Below are positions 15,871-25,300 of a stretch of DNA of 64,000 nt, piece after piece. Under the pieces are notes generated by a model. The model had not been told where the DNA came from, did not search any database, and saw only the letters and a program-made list of their open reading frames with translations. Position 1 is the first letter of the stretch, and every line of letters starts with the position of its first letter. Both the position numbers and the translations under genes were made by a program. Origin of the DNA: Pseudomonadales bacterium (GTDB lineage: Bacteria > Pseudomonadota > Gammaproteobacteria > Pseudomonadales > Azotimanducaceae); the NCBI GenBank assembly GCA_012103505.1, contig WLWP01000004.1, positions 1 through 64,000 on the forward strand. Direction: 5' to 3'.

Positions 15871-18093
15871 ATGATCCCAACTAACTCAAGCGCAACTACA
15901 AATGGTTGTGATAGTATATCATCAAATTGTGTTATCTGGCAAGGACCAGATATTGCTTGTATAGATCTTTGCAATGGTGATACAATTACCGAAGTAGTAG
16001 CTAAACTAGCTGAAAAATTATGTGATATCCTTGATGGAGGTATTGTTGCTAATCCTGATTTAACAGGGTTAGATTTAACATGTCTTGCTATACCGGGTTT
16101 ACCACCAGAAACTCTTGTAGAAATTCTACAAGCTATGGTAGATCAAATTTGTGAAAACAAAATTTCTAAAGGTGAACCAGATCCAGGACGTAATGATAGA
16201 TTAAACTTACCTACTTGTTTATACTATCTTGATGCTAATGGAAATCAAGTAACATCATTACCAATAGATGAGTATGCTATTTTAACAGCACAAAATTTAT
16301 GTGCTGTAATTTCTGATGTTGAAGTAAACACATTAACAATAGCAAATCATACAACAAGATTAAACTTATTAGAAGCATGTGTATTTCCAGAAGGAGTATG
16401 TGCTATAGGTAGTGGAGGAAGTGAAGCTCAAGTGGTACCTACATGTATTGTAAATGTAGGAAATTTAACAGATGTATCAGTTTTATTACTAGCATTAGAA
16501 ATTAGATTCTGTGAATTAGAATCTGCTGTTGGTTTACCAAGCACAATTAACAATGCAATTTCACAATCAGCTATAACTTCAAGTTATATAACATTATCTA
16601 ACAATTCAGTTAGCTACGGTTCTATAGCGGGTTGGAATACTAATGCAATTACTCTTGCACAATCTATGCAAAATGCTTGGGTTGTGATTGATGATATGTA
16701 TCAAGCTATTACAGATATTCAAACAAACTGCTGTGGTGGTGGATGTGATTCAGTATCTTTTGGTTATACAATACAGAATATTCTTAATGATGGAGAAATA
16801 AGTGGTCTTAGATTTATATTTTTAAATTCAAGTATGCCTGCTCCATTTAATGATTGTGCGGGTAGTTCAACTATCACAATTTCAGATGTAAATGGTAATA
16901 CTATTCAAGAAATAGTATCAGTTAGTAGTTTACAAAATGACCCTAATGGGGTACAGGTAAATTTACCTGGTATGAATACAGTTCAAGATTTAAATGTCTC
17001 AATAGGCTTCTGTGTTACAAATGGTACAGATTCATGCTCAGATACTCAAACAACTGTTGTATCAGGATTTATACCGTGTCCAGTAAGTCCAACTATGTCA
17101 AATATACAGAATGAACAAGCAACTATTAGTTTTGTAAATACATTAGGGCCAACAGCTCAGTATGTATTAGATGTTATAAACACTGTTACAAACATTACTG
17201 AACAAACAGAAACTGTAAATAATCCAGGAGGTCCTGTAACAGTTACATTTACAAATTTAATTCCTAATACAAATTATAACGTTAGAATAACCGTTAACTA
17301 CCAAGGTGCAACAGAGGTATGTATTAACCCAACTAATTTTACATCTACAGGGGCAGAGAATCCTTGTACAAATGGAATAGATTGTGGGTTTATAATTGAC
17401 TATACAGGAAGTATGGCAGAAGAAATTACTTCACTTAAAGCAGGGATACCTGGAGTAGTTAATACTATTATAGCAGAATCAGGTGCAAATGATTATCAAT
17501 TAGCTGTAACTCTTGTGGATGAATATAGTGTGGCTATACAGCCACCAACTAGTAATTATAGTAGTACACCTGAGTATACTTCATTACCGGCAAACCAAAA
17601 AATTATGAATACTGGCCCTAATACTAACCAGTGGTTTACAACAATGGAGCGTTTTGCAATAAATAATGAAGCTTCATTTAATTCACAAATAGCACCTATT
17701 GCTACTCCGGCTTTCCCAATAGGAAGTGGTAATAATGGACCAGAACCAACAGATGTTGCAATAGGTTTAGCAGTTGAAGGTGCAGCCTTTATGGGTACTT
17801 GGAGACCAAGTGCTGCTAAATATTTAATAATATTTACAGATGAATACCCAGGTGGTGCTGATGATAATTTTACTAATGTTGATGTTCAAAGATTAATAAA
17901 TTTAGCAGCAACTTGTTCTACACTAGGAATTTCATGTTTTGTAATGGGAGAAGGTAATTCAAAAACATATACCCCACCAGGAGGATCAGTAACATACCCG
18001 TGGAGAACTTTTGCTTTAGATACTGGAGGAGATTGGAATTTAAGTTATGATGCAAACCTTATATCAGCGTTTATAACTGATCAGTGCCCATAA
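15871..18093 (+). CDS. Adhesin with Fn3-like and von Willebrand A domains (740 aa)
   Basis: The N-terminal 180 residues include 'CVIWQGPDIACIDLCNGDTI' and 'EVVAKLAEKLCDILDG', a module seen repeatedly in phage fibre-region proteins. Residues about 290-400 form a beta domain with paired cysteines. An Fn3-like domain follows at about 405-495 (ATISFVNTLGPTAQYVLDV, NLIPNTNYNVRITV). Residues about 500-735 are a VWA domain: the MIDAS motif D510-Y-T512-G-S514 (DYTGSM), a later T/D site (PTDVAIGLA) and 'KYLIIFTDEYPGG' as the central strand with Asp. VWA domains bind protein or glycan ligands through a metal. Here it probably mediates host-surface binding. It is the start of a two-gene unit behind a candidate promoter. 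Confidence 0.8.
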   Translation: MIPTNSSATTNGCDSISSNCVIWQGPDIACIDLCNGDTITEVVAKLAEKLCDILDGGIVANPDLTGLDLTCLAIPGLPPETLVEILQAMVDQICENKISKGEPDPGRNDRLNLPTCLYYLDANGNQVTSLPIDEYAILTAQNLCAVISDVEVNTLTIANHTTRLNLLEACVFPEGVCAIGSGGSEAQVVPTCIVNVGNLTDVSVLLLALEIRFCELESAVGLPSTINNAISQSAITSSYITLSNNSVSYGSIAGWNTNAITLAQSMQNAWVVIDDMYQAITDIQTNCCGGGCDSVSFGYTIQNILNDGEISGLRFIFLNSSMPAPFNDCAGSSTITISDVNGNTIQEIVSVSSLQNDPNGVQVNLPGMNTVQDLNVSIGFCVTNGTDSCSDTQTTVVSGFIPCPVSPTMSNIQNEQATISFVNTLGPTAQYVLDVINTVTNITEQTETVNNPGGPVTVTFTNLIPNTNYNVRITVNYQGATEVCINPTNFTSTGAENPCTNGIDCGFIIDYTGSMAEEITSLKAGIPGVVNTIIAESGANDYQLAVTLVDEYSVAIQPPTSNYSSTPEYTSLPANQKIMNTGPNTNQWFTTMERFAINNEASFNSQIAPIATPAFPIGSGNNGPEPTDVAIGLAVEGAAFMGTWRPSAAKYLIIFTDEYPGGADDNFTNVDVQRLINLAATCSTLGISCFVMGEGNSKTYTPPGGSVTYPWRTFALDTGGDWNLSYDANLISAFITDQCP

Positions 18094-18129
18094 TATTATA
18101 TAAAAAATTAAATAAAAAAATAAAAAAAA

Positions 18130-18690
18130 ATGGCATGTAATTGTACAAAATGTAGTTCACAATGCGGATGTTCTGATACAGCAATCACAAATCCGTGTAC
18201 ATATACAGACTGTAGTGTTGGTAATGAAAGGTGTGATGATATACAATGTGCAGAATGCGTAAGTTATTGTGGTACATCTTTTCAAATAGGTGATCCTGGT
18301 AGTAGAATAGTTATATCCTCCGGTGAAAGACTTGATTCTATCATACAAAAATTTTCTATGATATTATCCAATGGTCTTGGAGCATGTACTTCAAATGATG
18401 TACAACATGATCCATACAATGTTTATGCTGGTGTAATAACTAATAGTTCTGTAGATGTAGTTTGGGATGGTATATGGAGTAATAGTACAGGGTTAAATAT
18501 ATATGTAGATACACAAGTATCTCCAGGAGGATGGGTATTAGTAAATCCAACTCCTATTGTACCAACTGTAAATAATCTTACAATAACAAACTTAATTGCA
18601 AGTACAGCTTATAAAATTAAAGTAGTGGATGCTGGAAACTCTTCAGCATGTAAACCAATTGAAATTCTTATCACTACTTTAGCTAGTTAA
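18130..18690 (+). CDS. Cys-rich virion protein with C-terminal Fn3-like domain (186 aa)
   Basis: The first 50 residues hold 13 cysteines (MACNCTKCSSQCGCSDTA, CTYTDCS, CDDIQCAECVSYCG), a pattern compatible with metal binding or a disulfide knot. A central 'GDPGSRIVISSGERLDSIIQKF' segment resembles an anchoring region I know from other phage fibre-region proteins. Residues about 95-186 form an Fn3-like sandwich (NVYAGVITNSSVDVVWDGIW, NNLTITNLIASTAYKIKVVD). The leader is almost pure A/T. It is paired with the VWA adhesin and is followed by a strong terminator. I infer a fibre-attachment or tip protein. Confidence 0.7.
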   Translation: MACNCTKCSSQCGCSDTAITNPCTYTDCSVGNERCDDIQCAECVSYCGTSFQIGDPGSRIVISSGERLDSIIQKFSMILSNGLGACTSNDVQHDPYNVYAGVITNSSVDVVWDGIWSNSTGLNIYVDTQVSPGGWVLVNPTPIVPTVNNLTITNLIASTAYKIKVVDAGNSSACKPIEILITTLAS

Positions 18691-18750
18691 TGGCAAATAA
18701 AAATAACAACAGAAGGTGATAGTTTGTTGGTTTTCTATCACAAGAGTTGG

Positions 18751-18780
18751 AGAGGCTCCTTTTAGGGGCCTCTTTTTTTT
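18751..18780 (+). terminator. Strong rho-independent terminator
   Basis: GAGGCTCC (18752-18759) pairs with GGGGCCTC (18765-18772), with one G-T pair, around a TTTTA loop, followed by eight T. It closes the adhesin block. A longer open frame starting at 18747 would run through this terminator and is therefore not used as the start of the next gene. Confidence 0.9.
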
Positions 18781-18795
18781 TAATAATTAATTCAG

Positions 18796-18803
18796 TATAT
18801 TTG
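18796..18803 (+). promoter_or_regulatory. Possible -7 box for the phosphoesterase gene
   Basis: TATATTTG fits the Bacteroidota -7 consensus TAnnTTTG and is 21 bases before the chosen ATG at 18825, just after the terminator. No clear TTG -33 element is present upstream, where there is only the terminator T-run. Confidence 0.35.
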
Positions 18804-18824
18804 GTAAATTTAAAAACTTTCCCT

Positions 18825-20048
18825 ATGCAAGACATTAAACAGAAAGTAATCAATTCATTGAAATGGAAAAAGAACAGTAGAATATCTGCTGAAAGATGTA
18901 ATATCAGTGAAGATGAATATCTTAAAATTAAAAAACAAGTACTACAAGAAAGAAAAACAAAAAGAAAGAAATCTATATTTTTTAGTAAAGCATCAGAAAA
19001 TGCACAGGTTGTAGAAGCAATTGATTTAGAAAAAGGGGAAGGTAAAATATCCGGAACTTTTGATCATGAACCTAAAAGTGCAGAAGAAATAATTCAATTG
19101 TTGAAAATAGATACTGATAGATGGAAATTGTCACAGTATTGGAATAAGCAAATGGGTGATCACTGGAGAGTATCTGCTTTAGTATCTCAGATTAAGAATC
19201 CAGAAGAAAAGCTTTTTAAAGAGTTATTAGAGAACTGGACACCAAAAACATATAAGTTACCTAAAGCAAATATTAAAAAAATTAATAAACAAGATCCTGT
19301 ATGTGGTGTAATATCATTACAGGATATTCATTTTGGTAAAGAAGGTAATGATACTATAGATAAAGATTTTGAAGACACTATTACCTACCTTATTAATAAA
19401 GCAGCTCCTGTTAATTATATAGAAAGAATGTACTTTGTTGTAGGAGGAGATTTAATCAACATGGATACATTTAATGGTAGCACAACATCAGGAACTCCTT
19501 TAGATAACTGTATGAGTGCTACAGAAGCTTATGTACAAGCTTTTGATGCAATGCATTGGGCAATTAATTATATCAAAGCTTTCTGCAAAGAGTTAGTAAT
19601 AGTTTATGTACCAGGAAATCATGATAGACTTTCATCTTATCATTTAGTACATGCCTTATCAAAATCAATAGAAAGTGATGAGATAACATGGGATATAAAA
19701 TATGAAGAAAGAAAAGTTCATGTTTGGAATAATAACTTTAATGCTTTTGAGCATGGTGATAAACGCAGTAAAAATAATCCTTTAATTTATGCTTCAGAAT
19801 ATCCAAAGCAATGGGGTGCTACAACAAACAGAACTTTATTTAAGGGTCATATACATACAGATAGAAAAGTAGAATACATGACATCTAACGAGACTGCAGG
19901 ATTTATAGAAAAAACTTTACCCAGTCTAGGAAAGACAGATTATTATCATTATTCAAATAAGTATGTAGGTAATAGACGGTCTGGTAAATTAGAATTACAA
20001 CACCCTACAATGGGTAATATTTGTGAAATAACTTATCAAGCTTTATAA
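18825..20048 (+). CDS. Calcineurin-like metallophosphoesterase (407 aa)
   Basis: All five metallophosphoesterase signatures are present: D167-I-H169, GGD209, GN265-H266-D267, H310 (EHGD) and GH342-I-H344. The family uses two metal ions to hydrolyse phosphomonoesters or diesters, and in phages it includes nucleases and nucleotidases. The substrate cannot be predicted here. The N-terminal 120 residues are basic and helical, with a helix-turn-helix-like region (SRISAERCNISEDEYLKIKKQV). I chose ATG 18825 because the longer frame from 18747 overlaps the terminator stem. It sits alone between adhesin and ring genes, with its own possible promoter. It could be a DNA-processing enzyme (such as an Mre11/SbcD-like nuclease) or an anti-defence protein. 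Confidence 0.9.
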   Translation: MQDIKQKVINSLKWKKNSRISAERCNISEDEYLKIKKQVLQERKTKRKKSIFFSKASENAQVVEAIDLEKGEGKISGTFDHEPKSAEEIIQLLKIDTDRWKLSQYWNKQMGDHWRVSALVSQIKNPEEKLFKELLENWTPKTYKLPKANIKKINKQDPVCGVISLQDIHFGKEGNDTIDKDFEDTITYLINKAAPVNYIERMYFVVGGDLINMDTFNGSTTSGTPLDNCMSATEAYVQAFDAMHWAINYIKAFCKELVIVYVPGNHDRLSSYHLVHALSKSIESDEITWDIKYEERKVHVWNNNFNAFEHGDKRSKNNPLIYASEYPKQWGATTNRTLFKGHIHTDRKVEYMTSNETAGFIEKTLPSLGKTDYYHYSNKYVGNRRSGKLELQHPTMGNICEITYQAL

Positions 20049-20083
20049 AGATCCTTCTTTTAGCTTTCATAAGTGCACTTTTT

Positions 20084-20103
20084 TTTGTAAATTAATAATA
20101 TAG
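20084..20103 (+). promoter_or_regulatory. Candidate late promoter, variant TTTGTAAATTAATAATATAG
   Basis: This is a variant of the recurrent element (GTAAATTA instead of GTATATTA) that also ends in ATATAG, 5 bases before the ATG at 20109. It precedes the ring/stabilization operon. Confidence 0.45.
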
Positions 20104-20108
20104 TATGT

Positions 20109-20672
20109 ATGATAAATAATTTTAAAAAACCTGATTTAAATGCTCCAAGGTATAGAGAGCATAGATTGGGTTTATTAAATGCAGAAACAATAAAAGAATT
20201 TAAAGAAAAAAAACCTTTGTATTCTAATATTGATAATGCGAAGTTAAAGAAAATAATTAAACTGTACAATGTTAAACTATGGAAAGCTGTAATTGAATAT
20301 AGAGATGGAGTTGAGCTGCCTGATTCATTAGGTTACTTATTCATAGGTACATGTTCTTCTTCTAAAACTGTAAATACAAATTATAAGCTATCTAATGAAT
20401 ATGGTAAAGTATTACAAAATAAAAATTGGGAAACTGATGGAAATTTAGGAAAAATATTTTATACAAATTGGTCAACAAAATACAGATTTAAAAACAGAGA
20501 GTTATGGAGATTTGTAGCATGTAGACAATTTAAAAGAGCAGTAGCAAAAGATTATCCTTCTAATTGGACAAAGTATGTTACAATGAAGAATAAGTATAGA
20601 GTTGCTCATTTATATGATAATACAGAATACACCCAAAGTGCTCTAAAAGATTATAATGAATTTGAAATATAA
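20109..20672 (+). CDS. Basic protein of unknown function in the connector operon (187 aa)
   Basis: This is a lysine- and tyrosine-rich protein (187 aa) with helical segments (NAETIKEFKEKKPLYSNIDN, KLKKIIKLYNVKLWKAVIEY) and a C-terminal block with many aromatic residues (NWSTKYRFKNRELWRFVACR). There are no cysteine clusters and no membrane segment. It is the first gene of the block leading into the ring and stabilization proteins, 6 bases upstream of the 223-aa gene. Its place resembles that of small DNA-binding or head-completion proteins in crAss-like phages (some encode IHF-like proteins there), but I see no IHF/HU signature. Confidence 0.65.
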   Translation: MINNFKKPDLNAPRYREHRLGLLNAETIKEFKEKKPLYSNIDNAKLKKIIKLYNVKLWKAVIEYRDGVELPDSLGYLFIGTCSSSKTVNTNYKLSNEYGKVLQNKNWETDGNLGKIFYTNWSTKYRFKNRELWRFVACRQFKRAVAKDYPSNWTKYVTMKNKYRVAHLYDNTEYTQSALKDYNEFEI

Positions 20673-20678
20673 ACAACA

Positions 20679-21350
20679 ATGTCAACAATAGCAGAAGCTG
20701 TATCTAGAATAAGAGGGCAAGTAAAAGCAGAAGTTCAAGATGCTTTTGTTACAGATAGATACATATATAGTTTAATAGAAAAATTTGCTCAAGTATTGAT
20801 GAGAAGGCAGGATTATGCCAATAAGTTAATGAAGTTTAATTCCGTGTGGAAAGCTTTACCTTTTATAGAATTAATTGAAGTAGATAAAATTGAAGCACAT
20901 TGCTCAGGAATTCAAAGTGGTTGTACAATAAAACGTACAAAAGAAAAATTACCAGATATGATTGAGGGCTACTGGGGGCCGCTAATTAGAACAGTAAGTT
21001 CTATTGATGGATCTATTGAGCTGCAAGCAACTCAACCAGGTACATACACTTCTATGACTAAGACAACATCATTTAAATATAATACATCCAAATATTTTTG
21101 GTGGTTAGATGGATATATATACTGTCCAAATATTGAATGGGATGCAATAAAGTTAGAAGGTGTTTTTAATTCTGATATAACAAAGTGGAATTGTGATACT
21201 GAAGATGATTGTACACCTAGATATGATCAGCCAATTTATATACCTGAAGCTTTATTTGCAGAAATAGAACAACAAGTAATAAATGTTATGATGAATACAA
21301 TGCAAGTTCCACCAGAAGATTCTGATAACAAAGTTAATATACATAGATAA
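20679..21350 (+). CDS. Ring/connector-type protein (223 aa)
   Basis: The N-terminal helix region (AVSRIRGQVKAEVQDAFVTDRYIYSLIEKFAQVLMRRQDYANKL is split here as ISRIRG-type and VTDRYIYSLIEK segments) resembles proteins adjacent to the stabilization gene in crAss-like phages. A middle beta domain with a Cys pair (CSGIQSGCTIKR) follows. The C-terminus closes with 'IYIPEALFAEIEQQVINVMM' and a Pro/Asp-rich tail. Its stop overlaps the start of the 312-aa gene by one base (TAATG). I infer a subunit of the collar rings between portal and tail, based on order and motif memory. Confidence 0.6.
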   Translation: MSTIAEAVSRIRGQVKAEVQDAFVTDRYIYSLIEKFAQVLMRRQDYANKLMKFNSVWKALPFIELIEVDKIEAHCSGIQSGCTIKRTKEKLPDMIEGYWGPLIRTVSSIDGSIELQATQPGTYTSMTKTTSFKYNTSKYFWWLDGYIYCPNIEWDAIKLEGVFNSDITKWNCDTEDDCTPRYDQPIYIPEALFAEIEQQVINVMMNTMQVPPEDSDNKVNIHR

Positions 21351-22288
21351 TGGGAGCATCAAATAAATACAGAACCTTTTCACAATTAATGGAAGACGTT
21401 TCTATTGACTTTTCTACATATGCATTAGAAGGGATGATAGAACCACAACAGTTAATTAAAGTTGCTACCAGAGTTAATTATGATTTAGGACTAAGAATAC
21501 ACAGAACTAAAGAAGTAGTTATAGATATAGAACATGGACGTGGGCAGTTACCTATGGATTTTGCATATTTAAATTATGCATTCTTGTGTGGTGAGTATAC
21601 AGTCAACTCTACCATGCCATCAGGAACTCATGTTGAAACTTTTAATGATGTTCCTTACGTACCTGCACCGGGAGAAGTTGCCCCATGTGCAGACGGTAAA
21701 ACATGTAATGACGTTTGTGTTATTGAAACATGTGATGGTGAAAATGTTTATCAACTTGTTCAGAAAGTAGGAGCTAATCAATTTAGAACTTACAGTACAT
21801 TTCTACAATTAAGAATTCAAGATGTAAATAGCACAACATGTTTTTGCCCTACGCTAGGAGCACAAGCATCAGATATTGCACAAATAGAAGATGGATTTTT
21901 AGTTACAACTTTTAGAACAGGTAAAGTTTATTTAAGTTATCAAGGAGCAATGGAATCACCTAGTGGTGATTTATTAGTATTAGACCAACCTTACTGTAAT
22001 GAATATTATGAGTATGCTATAAAACAAAGAATACTTGAAAATATGGTGTGGCAAGGTGAAAATGTTAGTCAACAGTTAGGTTTAGTTGAGCAACGTTTAA
22101 GAGCAGCAAGAAATAACGCTTTGTCTTTTGTTAACACACCTGATTTTAAAGAATTACAAAAAGTTTGGTCAATGAATAGAAGAGCACAATACCATAATTA
22201 TTACAATATGTTTTTGAGTTATGCACCATCTAATCCAAGAGCGGCATTAGTATCAAACAATTCAACAAGATCATCTAGTTCATTGTAG
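21350..22288 (+). CDS. Ring/connector-type protein (312 aa)
   Basis: This protein begins with 'YRTFSQLMEDVSIDFSTYALEGMIEPQQLIKVATRVNYDLGLRI'-like sequence, a recognisable start of connector proteins next to the stabilization protein in crAss-like phages. 'TKEVVIDIEHGRGQLPMDF' follows, then a Cys-rich beta insertion (CADGKTCNDVCVIETCDG) and a C-terminal helical region (RILENMVWQGENVSQQLGL, LRAARNNALSFVNTPDF). It ends 22 bases before the 2027-aa gene. It is translationally coupled to the upstream ring gene. The probable role is in the head-tail interface. Confidence 0.65.
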   Translation: MGASNKYRTFSQLMEDVSIDFSTYALEGMIEPQQLIKVATRVNYDLGLRIHRTKEVVIDIEHGRGQLPMDFAYLNYAFLCGEYTVNSTMPSGTHVETFNDVPYVPAPGEVAPCADGKTCNDVCVIETCDGENVYQLVQKVGANQFRTYSTFLQLRIQDVNSTTCFCPTLGAQASDIAQIEDGFLVTTFRTGKVYLSYQGAMESPSGDLLVLDQPYCNEYYEYAIKQRILENMVWQGENVSQQLGLVEQRLRAARNNALSFVNTPDFKELQKVWSMNRRAQYHNYYNMFLSYAPSNPRAALVSNNSTRSSSSL

Positions 22289-22310
22289 AACTAAAAGATA
22301 AGCAACAATT

Positions 22311-25300
22311 ATGGCTAAGCAGAGAAAAAGAGCAAAACAAAATACTGGTACATCTTCTATAGCTACCAATTCATTTTTAAAGGGAATGAATAAGGACATT
22401 ACCCAGTCTATGGAACCTAATCAAAGTTGGTGGAATGCACGTAATGCTGCTAATAATTCTACTGATGGTGATATGGGTGTTATTGGTAATGAGCCAGCAA
22501 ATTTACAATGTGGAGTTATTCCATATACAATTATAGGTGCTATTCATAGATATGGAGATCAATGGGTTGTATATTCTACAGATGATACTAATTCTGAAAT
22601 TGGAACCTTTGATGATAGTGAATGTAAATATGAAGTTCTAGTAAATGATCCATGTTTGAATTTTAAAAAGAAATTTTTAATTACTGGTGCAGCCAAAGAA
22701 AACTTTGATTGCTCATGGCAGGTATATTGGGATGATGGTAATAATCCATCACGTACATTAAACATAGATGAAATTCCCTGGAAACAATATATAAGTTCTG
22801 CTCCAGGAGACCCTTGTGTAATTTATAGTGATATTGAACCCAAACAATTAGATTGTGAAAAAATAAGATTAGCACCACTGATGGATACACCTTGTGTAAA
22901 ACTATCAAAAGATGTTGATGGTGGTATGTTAAGAAATGGTGCATATCAAGCTTTTATTGCATATACTGAAAATGAACAAAAAGTAACAGACTATATTGGT
23001 ATATCAAATATTCAGACTTTATGGAGTCATGCAGGTTCTGGTGGATCAATTAATATTAAAGTAACAAACCTAGATACTAAATTTGATTATTATCAATTAG
23101 CTATTTTGATAAGACAGCAAGGTCAAGTATTTGCAAAAAAAATTGGTCTTTATAGTACTCAACAACAAGATATTGGTCTAGACTTTATTAGTGATGAATT
23201 AGAAGCTGTAGATATAGCAGAAATACCTAAACGTAATCCTGCATATGAAAAATCAAATGCAATGTATGTTGTTAATGACTGGCTTATTAGACAGGGACCA
23301 ACAGAAAAATTTGATTTTAATTATCAACCTATTGCCAATCAAATAAAAACAAATTGGGTAAGTAATCAAGTAGACTCAAAGTATTATACATTAGGTGGAA
23401 GTAAATTAGGATTTTTAAGAGATGAGCAATATGCTTTTTTTATAAGATGGATATATAACACAGGTGAAAGATCTTCTTCATATCACATACCAGGAAGAGC
23501 TCCAGAAATGTATAATGGTAATCTAGAAACTGATATTATATTTGGTGATAATGCTTTAGATGATTTAGGAGATCCTGTTTATAAAGTTTATAATACAGGC
23601 TCTATTACTCAACAAAATATATCTGAACTACAAGATGATGACTCTTTTATTATTGGTAGAGGTAAAATGGGATATTGGGAATCTACAGAAAGATATCCAT
23701 CAGATAGACCAGATATTTGGGGTGACCTATGTGGAAAACCAATAAGACATCACAAGTTTCCTACTGAAGAAGTAGGGGGGCCAAACTCACCTTTACATAT
23801 TAGTACTACAGATGGGGATAATATAAATTTATTAGGAGTAGAATTTACCAATATAGGGAGACCAAAATATAATGATGGAAGTTATCTACAAGATGTAGTA
23901 GGTTATGAAATACTAAGAGGATCAAGAACTGGAGCAAAATCTATATTAGCTAAAGGCTTGTTTAGAAATATGCGGGAATATACTGTACCAAATGCAGAAA
24001 ATTTAATTGGTGGAAGTGTTCAAGGACTATATGCAAATTATCCTTATAATGATTTAAGACCGGACATGTATTTTTGGAAGGGTGGTAATAATCTTAACAG
24101 AACAGATTCATGTGATAACCTACTTCAAAGTATATCATCATTTCCTCCTTTAGATGGTTATTCAAAAAAAGCATTTACTTTTGCATCTCCAGATTTAATG
24201 TTTACAAAGCCTTTTTTAAATGCTTATGAAACTAGAATATATGGAGAGATAACAGGTAAACAATCTGGCTATTTTAAAGCATCAGAAGATCATCCTCAGT
24301 TTAAACTATTAAGAAATGGTGCAGCTGTAATAGCAGCTGTAATTGGTATAGGTTATGCTGTTGCTCAAATTCAAGGAGATAGAGGAGCTATAAGATCTGG
24401 TGGTGGAGGCGGTGGCTGGATGTCCAATGACTTTTATATGGGTTTTGGAACTGGTGGTACCACAGGTCTTGGGGCAAGTGCTGGTGTTAATTCTTTAGGT
24501 GCTATTGCTAACTCAGCTATTTCTGAAGTTGCGGCAAATGTTTATGAAGCAGTTGATAGTACATTAGCATTAGTTGATTTGTGGGCAGGTGGATCAGCTT
24601 TAGAACTAGCACAAGTTGCATATGGAGTTGCAACTGCTGCAGCTGGTATTGGACCAGGTGGTAAACCGGGTGAGTATCAAATAACAACTAACAAAAATAC
24701 ATCTATGTCCCAGTTACCTTCGGGATTTAGAATATTAATTTCTGTTACAACTTCAGCTGCTAATATTGCAATTGGTGGTAATGAAATAATTGAGTTAATT
24801 TATAATTTAGTTAATAAGAGTGACTTTGTATTTAAATATAATTCACAAGGCTTTTTTAATGATTTTAAAAATAGCAATTTATCAATATGGAGATTTAAGA
24901 ATGAGGATTCTAATTATTTAGGTTCTTCATTTCAAACATTTAATAATGGAGAATATAAGATAAATAATTTATTTAGACCATCAACAGTTGCTGTTGCATT
25001 AGAAAAAGAATTACAAGATCCAATAACTGAGGATAAATCAAGATTTACAATTGGGGGTTATGTTAGAAAGAATGGTTCAGCTGGTGAATGGTCTGATAAT
25101 TATTTATTAAATCCTGATCAAAGTAAAATATCAAATATATCTGCATATTATGGATCACTTAAATTTAATTTTGATAATCAATATGGTCAGTTAAGTGGTA
25201 TAAAACAGATACCTATGAGAGGTTGTGTTGAATTATTAGATCCAACCAAACCTGATCAATTTATGTATTCAACTAAAGCTCTTGTGGCAGGTGATACATT

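Noticed and set aside
18747..18824. Longer start for the metallophosphoesterase (additional 26 residues)
   Set aside because: The extension runs through the terminator stem and its T-run and encodes a hydrophobic start unlike the rest. ATG 18825 fits the spacing to the -7-like box.
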